Translations under genes and position numbers: made by a program
In this document: in pieces, positions 1 through 5,379 of the stretch
Position numbering within the stretch: the first letter of the stretch is position 1
How the letters are laid out: every line of letters starts with the position of its first letter
The notes under the pieces: generated by a model
What the model saw: only the letters and a program-made list of their open reading frames with translations
The model's database searches: none
Told to the model about the DNA's origin: nothing
Assembly (NCBI GenBank): GCA_027451565.1
Contig: DAIDJC010000099.1
Location: 1 to 10,427 of the forward strand
Reading direction: 5' to 3'
DNA length: 10,427 nt
Origin: Limisphaerales bacterium
GTDB lineage: Bacteria; Verrucomicrobiota; Verrucomicrobiia; Limisphaerales; UBA11358

Positions 1-1
1 C

Positions 2-1795
2 GAAAAACGGCACCAGCACGAAATTGAGAGGTCCGAAAACCTGGCAGCCGGGCTGCCCCCTGAACCCAGTCCCGAACCCCAGGCTGGTTCCGAAACAAGG
101 CGCCCGGATAACCAGGCCAAGCCGGCTCCAGAGGAAACCTTCACCCCGGTCAAACTGGCCAGCCCCCCCATGGGCCTCATTGACACCATCAAGTCTGCCG
201 CCTCAAACCTCGTCAAAAAGGTGCAGCGGCTCATCAGGCCCGAGAAAAAATCCCACAAGGAGGTGGTCATCAATGCCGAAACCCTCGAGACGCGCGTGGC
301 GGTGATCGAAGACGGGCGGCTGGAGGAGTTCAACATTGAGCGCACCACCGAGGAGCGGCTGGTGGGCAGCATCTTCAAGGGAAGAGTCCGCAACCTCGAG
401 GACGGCCTCAAGGCCGCCTTTGTGGACATTGGATTCGAGAAAAATGCCTTCCTCCATTATTGGGACATCGTCCCCAACCCCTTCGATAGCGGGGTGGAAA
501 TCGTGGAGCGCGAGGGCCGAAAAAAAGACAAACCCAAAATCACCCAGAAAGACATCCCGCGCCTCTATCCCCCCGGCACCGACATCATCGTGCAAGTCAC
601 CAAGGGTCCCATCGGCACCAAAGGCCCGCGGGTCACAACCAATATCGTCCTGCCGGGCCGTTTCCTGGTGCTCCTGCCCAATTCGGATCAATCCGGCATT
701 TCCAGGAAAATTGAAAATCCCGAGGAACGCAAGCGCCTGAAGAAAGTCCTCCGCGAACTTCATATCCCCGAGGGCATGGGCGTGATCATGCGCACCGCCG
801 GCGAGGGCCAGCAGTTGCGATACTTTGTGCGGGACCTGGCCCTGCTCCTGGATGAATGGAAATCCGTGCAGGATAAAATCAAGAAACAGCCCATGGCCAC
901 CTGCGTCTTCCAGGAACCGGACTTGATCGAGCGCACCGTGCGTGATTTTCTCACCGAGGACGTGGAACGCATCGTTGTGGACAGCCAGCGCGCCCACGAC
1001 CGTATGCGTGAAATGATCACGCGCATCTCCACGCGGTCGGCCAAGAAAATCCAGCTCTACTCGGAGGCCCAACCCGTCTTTGACCGCTTCAACATCAGCA
1101 AGCAGTTGGAAAACACCTTTTCGAGGCAGGTCCACCTCAAAAGCGGCGGCTACATCGTGATTGATGAAACCGAAGCCCTGGTGGCCATTGACGTCAATAC
1201 GGGACGCCATAAGGGCGGCAAGGACCAGGAGGCTCTCATCCTCAAGGTGAATATTGAGGCGGCAGACGAGATTTGCCGCCAACTGCGCCTCAGGAACATG
1301 GGGGGTCTGATCGTCCTGGATTTCATTGACATGAAATCCGGACGCGACCGGCAACAGGTCCACAACCGCATGCGCGAAGGCCTGCGCCGGGACAAGGCCA
1401 AAACCCACATCCTGCCCATCTCCCAACTGGGCCTGATGGAAATGACCCGTCAACGACACAGCGAAAGCGTGCGGTCCGCCGTTTACGACGACTGCCCTTA
1501 CTGCAAAGGGCGCGGCAAGGTGAAAAGCGCCATCACCATGAGCGTGGAAATCCAGCGTAAACTCCAGGAAATCCTCAAGCGCCGCACCCGCGATGAGTCC
1601 GATTTCCAACTCCGCATCGTCGTGAACCCGACCATCCTCGAACGGCTGCGCACCGAGGACGAAAAGCACCTGATCGAAATGGAAAAACGCTATTTCGGCA
1701 AACTCTCATTCCGGGCTGACACCGGCATGCACGCGGAACAGTTTAAAATTGTCAATGTCACAACCGGGGAGGAGCTGGCCAGCGTTGGATGCTGA
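2..1795 (+). CDS. rng: Ribonuclease E/G family endoribonuclease (5' partial)
   Basis: This is an RNase E/G catalytic core, which cleaves single-stranded AU-rich RNA in mRNA decay and rRNA processing. Residue numbers count from ATG 170. The S1-like region spans about 40-170 and begins with the GSIFKGRV segment. The two Mg-binding aspartates are D341 (AIDVNTG) and D384 (VLDFID), 43 residues apart as in E. coli RNase E D303/D346. The Zn-link CPYC is C442/C445. About 80 residues follow the Zn-link, and there is no long RNase E scaffold tail, so RNase G-like is the better label. The frame has no stop back to base 2, and ATG 170 has no Shine-Dalgarno sequence. The gene therefore probably starts outside the window, with a Pro/Glu-rich leader of at least 56 residues. 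If ATG 170 is used the protein is 541 aa. An S1-domain insert (about 100-135, Lys/Glu-rich) separates the strands. Family call is secure; start is uncertain. Confidence 0.93.
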   Translation, partial: EKRHQHEIERSENLAAGLPPEPSPEPQAGSETRRPDNQAKPAPEETFTPVKLASPPMGLIDTIKSAASNLVKKVQRLIRPEKKSHKEVVINAETLETRVAVIEDGRLEEFNIERTTEERLVGSIFKGRVRNLEDGLKAAFVDIGFEKNAFLHYWDIVPNPFDSGVEIVEREGRKKDKPKITQKDIPRLYPPGTDIIVQVTKGPIGTKGPRVTTNIVLPGRFLVLLPNSDQSGISRKIENPEERKRLKKVLRELHIPEGMGVIMRTAGEGQQLRYFVRDLALLLDEWKSVQDKIKKQPMATCVFQEPDLIERTVRDFLTEDVERIVVDSQRAHDRMREMITRISTRSAKKIQLYSEAQPVFDRFNISKQLENTFSRQVHLKSGGYIVIDETEALVAIDVNTGRHKGGKDQEALILKVNIEAADEICRQLRLRNMGGLIVLDFIDMKSGRDRQQVHNRMREGLRRDKAKTHILPISQLGLMEMTRQRHSESVRSAVYDDCPYCKGRGKVKSAITMSVEIQRKLQEILKRRTRDESDFQLRIVVNPTILERLRTEDEKHLIEMEKRYFGKLSFRADTGMHAEQFKIVNVTTGEELASVGC

Positions 1796-1843
1796 CTTGG
1801 CGCTGAGACCCGCCAGCCAGCAACACCGCCTTCACCCCCTGAC

Positions 1844-1876
1844 CAGCCCGCCCGGTCCACGTGGCCGGGTGGGCTG
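1844..1876. terminator. GC-rich hairpin between convergent genes, possible bidirectional terminator
   Basis: Arms 1844-1855 and 1865-1876 pair over 12 bases with one G·U, around a 9-base loop (1856-1864) that is itself largely palindromic (CCACGTGG). It lies 48 bases after the RNase stop and 21 bases beyond the stop of the converging Gre-like gene. There is no T-run on either side, so it is not a classical Rho-independent terminator. A role in 3'-end formation or protection is inferred from position. Confidence 0.5.
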
Positions 1877-1897
1877 TCTCGGGAAAGGTCCTCCTAT

Positions 1898-2377
1898 TTA
1901 TTGGACCTGCAGAACGCGGGCAGCCCTTGATTCGCGCCCTTCCCCCAATGCAATCTGGCTGCCGGCGCAGTTTCCGCACAGCTTGGCGCCCAGGGGTGAC
2001 TGGGGCGTAATTACGAGAATCTCCTTGCGGTCATGGAGGATTTCCGTGCCGCCCGCACGCGGTCCCAGGAAATACCAGGAGCACTCCCCGGCGGCATCCA
2101 CCTGCACGAGAGATCCCAAGCCAATTACCGGACTGTCCGGCAATGGCTTGGCCAGGAGCGCCTGGAATTCACGGATGGAAAGAGCCAGTTCATGAGCCTG
2201 CTTGGATTGGCCGCTGGCCAGATAGGAAGCCTCCAGGCCGCGGGTGTCGTATTTGTTCTCCGCCTTGTTCTGCTCGTGTGTGGCCTCGGCCCGGGCAAAC
2301 TGGGCCGCCCTCAGGCAGGTATCCAACTCACCGGAAAGCTTGTCCACGATCTTGGAAACTATGGCGCGCTTGTTCAC
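1898..2377 (-). CDS. GreA/GreB-family transcription elongation factor-like protein
   Basis: This is a 159-residue homologue of the Gre factors, which insert a coiled coil into the RNA polymerase secondary channel and stimulate cleavage of backtracked transcripts. Residues 1-75 are charged and helical. A tip region (KAENKYDTRGLEASYL, about 39-54) carries acidic residues E40 and D44, near where GreA has its catalytic acids. Residues 85-159 match the Gre C-terminal FKBP-like domain, including the signature ITPQSPLG (123-130). This N-terminal pattern is typical of a divergent Gre-like group rather than canonical GreA. The start is GTG (2375-2377), chosen because MNKRA fits the family start. A GGGGGG tract sits only 3 bases upstream as a possible RBS. 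An odd feature is the pair C134/C137 (CGNC) where GreA usually has LLGKKVG. The gene converges on the RNase gene and has no operon partner in the window. Confidence 0.82.
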   Translation of the reverse strand: MNKRAIVSKIVDKLSGELDTCLRAAQFARAEATHEQNKAENKYDTRGLEASYLASGQSKQAHELALSIREFQALLAKPLPDSPVIGLGSLVQVDAAGECSWYFLGPRAGGTEILHDRKEILVITPQSPLGAKLCGNCAGSQIALGEGRESRAARVLQVQ

Positions 2378-2479
2378 GTGCCCCCCAACCTAAAAAATAA
2401 GACGCACAGCGCAAACATTTTTTATCAACCCCCTTTCAAAGCGCAAACGGTAAAGGAGCTGCCTTCGGTGTTGCGGCAG

Positions 2480-2743
2480 AGGGCGTGTCGTGTGAGCGAG
2501 AAACGCGTCGGGCGGCTGTGGCGGAGCGCCAAGTATGAAAACATCTGTTTGCAAGATTACGGAGATGGGTTGGAGACTGAACGAGGGTTGGCGAAATGGT
2601 TTAAGCGCTACAACACCACGCGCCCGCATCAAGCATTGAATGATGCGATACCTTCGGCCTTGTATTGGGAACCTGTATCCCACGCCACCAAGCCAACGAC
2701 CTTGGAAGCAATGAAACCCCGAGGGACCCTTCGCCGCAGATAG
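2480..2743 (+). pseudogene. IS3-family transposase (OrfB, rve domain) C-terminal remnant
   Basis: The translated frame contains GRLWRSAKYENICLQDY, then WFKRYNTTRPHQALND, then an IPSALYW segment. This is the end of the integrase core of IS3-family OrfB transposases. The catalytic Glu normally expected just before RLWRS (V-E-R-L-W) is Gly here (GGG at 2510-2512). The first two catalytic Asp and all N-terminal sequence are absent, so it is a dead fragment. The 5' limit is approximate: the open frame runs much further upstream, but antisense to the Gre-like gene and without similarity to a transposase. The frame stops at TAG 2741-2743 and then stays open to TGA 2828-2830. It lies between the Gre-like gene and the RloAB operon and is a likely scar of past insertion. 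No terminal inverted repeats were recognised. Confidence 0.78.
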
Positions 2744-2921
2744 CTGCTGAAGAAAAACACTGAAGACAAACTCCGAAAGTTATTCACTCTCCTTGGCAAC
2801 CTCAATCGCGAGGTAACGAAGCTCCAATGACTCCATCCGCCGGTAACATTTTGCCGTGAGTCAACACGCAGGGTTGAAAAGATGCTTCCAGCGTAGGGAG
2901 GGCTTGCTAATCATTGTGTAG
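2744..2921. other. Spacer between transposase remnant and RloB gene
   Basis: No complete gene is recognised. The transposase frame continues after its TAG for 28 codons (2744-2830), giving a basic, Leu-rich helical-looking peptide ending in REVTKLQ. This may be more debris of the mobile element or chance. The rest, 2831-2921, shows nothing I can assign, and no obvious T-tailed hairpin for the RloB gene that ends at 2922. Confidence 0.4.
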
Positions 2922-3560
2922 TCAGTCCGTGCTGCCGAGTTCGACCAGTTCGTTTAGAAATTCCACCAACTTGTGAACACTGGTGGACGGATTTTGCCGT
3001 TCGGGAAACTTTTCACCCATATCCCGCCAGTGGCGCTCCAATTTGCGCGCAAATTTCAAGGCGGTTGCTTGAAAAGGCTTCACTTGGTCGTAGATGGTTT
3101 TATCCGCCTTGTCGTATTCAAGATTGGGTTTCAGTTTCGCTTTGTATTGTTTTCGGCTGATGCCGGCAACGTGATAATTAAAGTGGAGCAGATACCAGAG
3201 TTCAAACGCCTCGTTCGCCCACGCCACCTTGATGTCGTTGGCCCGCGCCAGTTCAAACGCGCGGATATAATTTCCCAGCGGAAAGCTGTCGCGGTCGAAT
3301 ACGCACCAGACTTCGTTATAGGGCTGGCACTCCTTTACCGCGATGCCTTTGAACTTGATTGCCTCTTCCACCAGACCGTCGGTATTCATCCCCATTCCAA
3401 CCGGAAATACTTCGGCACGCTTCGAGTCAATTTTAAACGATTTGAAGTAATCGCACGCGCTCTTACTATCCTCGCACACAATTAACACCCGCCGACGCTC
3501 CCTTGTATCGGCGGGGCGGCGTCCGGGCGTTTTTAATTCCCAAGGCTTATTTCCCGGCAT
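2922..3560 (-). CDS. RloB/AbiLii-like protein, second gene of an RloAB-type defence pair
   Basis: A 212-residue protein of the RloB-like family, found next to RloA-type ATPases, in type I restriction loci and in AbiL abortive-infection pairs. Residues 25-40 (VLIVCEDSKSACDYFK) are the family's first motif, with E30. VWCVFDRD at 84-91 supplies D89 and D91. Together the Glu and DxD resemble a TOPRIM nuclease centre. The NEAFELWYLLHF stretch (116-127) is another RloB hallmark. The frame is open further upstream (to 3770), but the start is set at ATG 3558-3560 because AAGGAG (3570-3575) lies 9 bases before it and the length then suits the family. The start lies 14 bases inside the ATPase gene, so translation is probably coupled. 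It is the likely effector. Nuclease activity is inferred from the motif pattern, not known for this protein. Confidence 0.86.
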   Translation of the reverse strand: MPGNKPWELKTPGRRPADTRERRRVLIVCEDSKSACDYFKSFKIDSKRAEVFPVGMGMNTDGLVEEAIKFKGIAVKECQPYNEVWCVFDRDSFPLGNYIRAFELARANDIKVAWANEAFELWYLLHFNYHVAGISRKQYKAKLKPNLEYDKADKTIYDQVKPFQATALKFARKLERHWRDMGEKFPERQNPSTSVHKLVEFLNELVELGSTD

Positions 3561-4827
3561 GATCCAAAACTCCTTGCAGGTCGCCCACATGGGGAATGCC
3601 GCCAAACTGGCCGAGCAGGTATTCCTTGGCAAACTTAGCCTCTTTCCGGACGCCCTTGATTTCGTCCAAGCAGAAAAGCCGCGAGGCGCCAAAGCCATTT
3701 TTCTCCACAAACCACACCTGGTCGCGCCGGATGCGTTGCGGATCGAGCAAGCCTTCATCGTGCGTGGCAAAAATCAGTTGGGCATTTTTTTGGTTCGCGG
3801 AGCTGTTGAACAATCCCACCAGTGCCTTGGTGAGTAACGGATGCAGCCGCGCTTCCAATTCGTCCACGAATAAGACCGCACCTTCGCGTAGCGTGTGCAA
3901 AAACGGTCCCGTCATCGCCACAAATTTTTGCGTCCCGGCGGATTCTTCCGCCTTGAGGTCAAATTGAACCATGCCCACCGGTTGGTCTTTGGCGTCAAAA
4001 CACTGATGAAAGGTTTTCACCGTAAATGCCCCCGCCGCACTTCGCAAAACGAGTTCACGCACTGCTTGAGGCATATCTTTTGGGATCATGTCCGGTATTT
4101 TGTCAGTCGCAATGTCTTGCCGCTCCAATTTCTCGATGCCGATGTCCACCTGTCTCACCAGTTCGCGGATCAAGGGGCCATATTCGGCATCGTTCAGGAG
4201 GTTAGCCGTGAAATTCATGTAGCCTGCGTCATCCAGCCCTGAAATGTTGCGAAACTGGTTCATCCATTTCATCACCTCGCCGGCAATCTCCCCATTGAAT
4301 TGCGCCGCCACGGAAAGGAACAAGGCATTGGCGCGGGTCCGCTTTTCCAACCCTTTGCCTTCTTTGAAAGCGTCGGTTGGGTTAATCACCTCTTTTTCCC
4401 GCGTGAACAATGTCGTTTCGCGGATGGAATCGGCTTGGCTGAACAGCCACTCCGTTACGATGGCTTGCGGGGTGGCTTCAAAACCGTAGCGATAACGCGT
4501 CCCGTTTTGCAGGAAGATTGCTTCAAAAAAACTCGGCGCCTTTTCCGTCGCGCTATTCAGGCGAAACGGCGTCACCGCGATGGGTTCACCTGTTTGGGAA
4601 TCTTTTGAGGATTCTTGCACCATGTCGCGAAATTTCATCATCGCTTTCAAAAAGTTGGATTTCCCCCCCGCGTTCGGCCCGTAGATGGCAGCCGCTTTCA
4701 CCAACCGGATGTGGGGCGGTTTGGCGACGTTGTCATCATCTCGCCAGTCGTCGTGAGTGGCCTCCAAGGAAAGTGTTGCTTTGTCCTTGAAAGACTTAAA
4801 ATTGCCGACTGTAAATTGAATAATCAT
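3547..4827 (-). CDS. RloA/AbiLi-like AAA ATPase (AAA_21/COG1106 type)
   Basis: A 426-residue ATPase of the RloA/AbiLi group, related to SMC/OLD-like ABC ATPases. The N-terminus MIIQFTVGNFKSFKD is the usual family start. Walker A is GPNAGGKS (50-57), where many relatives have NASGKS. Walker B is VLFVDEL with D322 and E323, followed by ARLHP. The H-switch is ATHDEGLLD with H356. The segment RRDQVWFVEKNGFG and a late YLLGQFGGIP are strongly typical. The middle (about 150-300) is the helical insert between the ATPase halves. The start is ATG 4825-4827; no strong SD is visible. It is first in a two-gene operon with the RloB-like gene, overlapping it by 14 bases. The likely role is to sense infection and control the RloB partner, as inferred from AbiL and the analogous PARIS-type pairs. 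Base composition is more AT-rich than the neighbouring housekeeping genes, which suggests transfer. Confidence 0.9.
   Translation of the reverse strand: MIIQFTVGNFKSFKDKATLSLEATHDDWRDDDNVAKPPHIRLVKAAAIYGPNAGGKSNFLKAMMKFRDMVQESSKDSQTGEPIAVTPFRLNSATEKAPSFFEAIFLQNGTRYRYGFEATPQAIVTEWLFSQADSIRETTLFTREKEVINPTDAFKEGKGLEKRTRANALFLSVAAQFNGEIAGEVMKWMNQFRNISGLDDAGYMNFTANLLNDAEYGPLIRELVRQVDIGIEKLERQDIATDKIPDMIPKDMPQAVRELVLRSAAGAFTVKTFHQCFDAKDQPVGMVQFDLKAEESAGTQKFVAMTGPFLHTLREGAVLFVDELEARLHPLLTKALVGLFNSSANQKNAQLIFATHDEGLLDPQRIRRDQVWFVEKNGFGASRLFCLDEIKGVRKEAKFAKEYLLGQFGGIPHVGDLQGVLDHAGK
3570..3575 (-). promoter_or_regulatory. Ribosome binding site deciding the RloB start
   Basis: AAGGAG on the minus strand, 9 bases before ATG 3558-3560 and inside the upstream ATPase gene. 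It supports a 212-residue RloB over the longer 282-residue reading that overlaps the ATPase by some 220 bases. Confidence 0.7.
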
Positions 4828-4841
4828 ATCAACTGTGTTAA

Positions 4842-4869
4842 ATTAAACCACAAAACAGCCTATTGAAAA
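4842..4869 (-). promoter_or_regulatory. Candidate sigma70-type promoter of the RloAB operon
   Basis: On the minus strand, TTTTCA (4864-4869) and TTTAAT (4842-4847, five of six to consensus) are separated by 16 bases in an AT-rich stretch. The -10 box ends 14 bases before the ATPase ATG, so the leader would be very short. Sequence match only; moderate support. Confidence 0.3.
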
Positions 4870-4914
4870 GCCCGTTTTTGCATTTATTTTTCGAATTACG
4901 CATTTTAAGCTGTA

Positions 4915-5094
4915 ATGAGATTCCCGCCAAATGAATTATCCATCGAAGACTTGGATGATTACCGAGACGATTGGGTTTTCAACATGACAAAGAATCAAGG
5001 TTTACCATGCGCGCTATTGCGCCAAAAAACTCAGGCTACGAATTGCACTGCGTCGCGGCATTGTGCCACGTCCTCGACTTTTTTGCGCTGGTAA
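4915..5094 (+). CDS. Doubtful small ORF, divergent from the RloA-like gene
   Basis: An ATG-started frame of 59 codons. The first 24 residues are acidic (NELSIEDLDDYRDDW) and could be the start of a protein. From about residue 30 it becomes Cys/Thr/Ser-rich and resembles unselected sequence. No SD sequence is visible upstream. It starts 87 bases from the ATPase start and is transcribed away from it. It could be a truncated accessory gene, a chimera of a gene start and repeat DNA, or chance. I do not recognise it. Confidence 0.15.
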   Translation: MRFPPNELSIEDLDDYRDDWVFNMTKNQGLPCALLRQKTQATNCTASRHCATSSTFLRW

Positions 5095-5105
5095 ACCTGG
5101 TGTAT

Positions 5106-5211
5106 CCTTTCCTATGAAAGGTTGACCAACCGAATGGTCCCCTCGCATGGGACAACGGAGTGGCGAGGACGGTTGGGACAACGGCGCTTCCCAGTCGCTG
5201 GAAATCCAGCG
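5106..5211. repeat. Cluster of three hairpins, candidate palindromic intergenic repeat or structured RNA
   Basis: Hairpin 1 is CCTTTC (5106-5111), loop CTAT, GAAAGG (5116-5121), perfect. Hairpin 2 has an outer stem CCAACCG (5126-5132) with CGGTTGG (5170-5176) and an inner stem CCTCGC (5141-5146) with GCGAGG (5163-5168). Hairpin 3 is CGCTGG (5196-5201), loop AAAT, CCAGCG (5206-5211), perfect. The 10-mer GGGACAACGG occurs twice, at 5149-5158 and 5175-5184. There is no coding signal. The density of inverted repeats in about 106 bases suggests a REP/MITE-like element or an RNA structure. Which of the two cannot be told from one copy. Confidence 0.5.
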
Positions 5212-5365
5212 GCCCGAGTGCAGTTCCGCCACCCAATTCCCGCAGCCCGTTTGACTCGCACTTACTCTCAAACCGTTCTGGAGATGATTAAAAAGCTGGC
5301 CTTTTGAAAGGGGTCGCCTAGAGTTTGGGCATCTGTTTTGACAAGGTTTTAACATTGCAAAAATT

Positions 5366-5370
5366 GGGAG
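5366..5370 (+). promoter_or_regulatory. Ribosome binding site of the transketolase gene
   Basis: GGGAG lies 9 bases before ATG 5380-5382 and supports that start. Confidence 0.55.
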
Positions 5371-5379
5371 AATTGAGAT

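Larger units (their letters stand above)
4828..5379. other. 550-base intergenic region with no confident gene
   Basis: The left part (4828-4990) is AT-rich and contains the candidate RloAB promoter. A 59-codon frame on the plus strand (4915-5094, ATG start) begins with an acidic segment but then looks random, and it has no recognised family. The part from about 5095 to 5215 is a run of hairpins. The right part (5216-5379) leads into the transketolase gene: it has a TTGACA at 5338-5343 without a good -10 partner and a GGGAG RBS at 5366-5370. Open frames on the minus strand here are extensions of shadow frames. Confidence 0.6.

Noticed and set aside
203..1669. Long minus-strand open frame (488 codons)
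   Set aside because: It lies wholly antisense to the RNase E/G gene, whose motifs and catalytic residues are unmistakable. The minus reading has no recognisable domain and is a high-GC shadow.
2033..2743. Single 236-codon gene covering the transposase-like end
   Set aside because: Its first half is antisense to the Gre-like gene and has no transposase similarity. Only the part from about 2480 is supported, as a pseudogene.
3561..3770. 70-residue N-terminal extension of the RloB protein
   Set aside because: It would lie entirely inside the ATPase gene in another frame and looks like shadow sequence. ATG 3560 has a good RBS and gives the normal family length.
5338..5366. TTGACA at 5338-5343 as transketolase promoter
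   Set aside because: No acceptable -10 box at 16-18 bases (AAATTG at 17). Kept only as a note in the intergenic entry.
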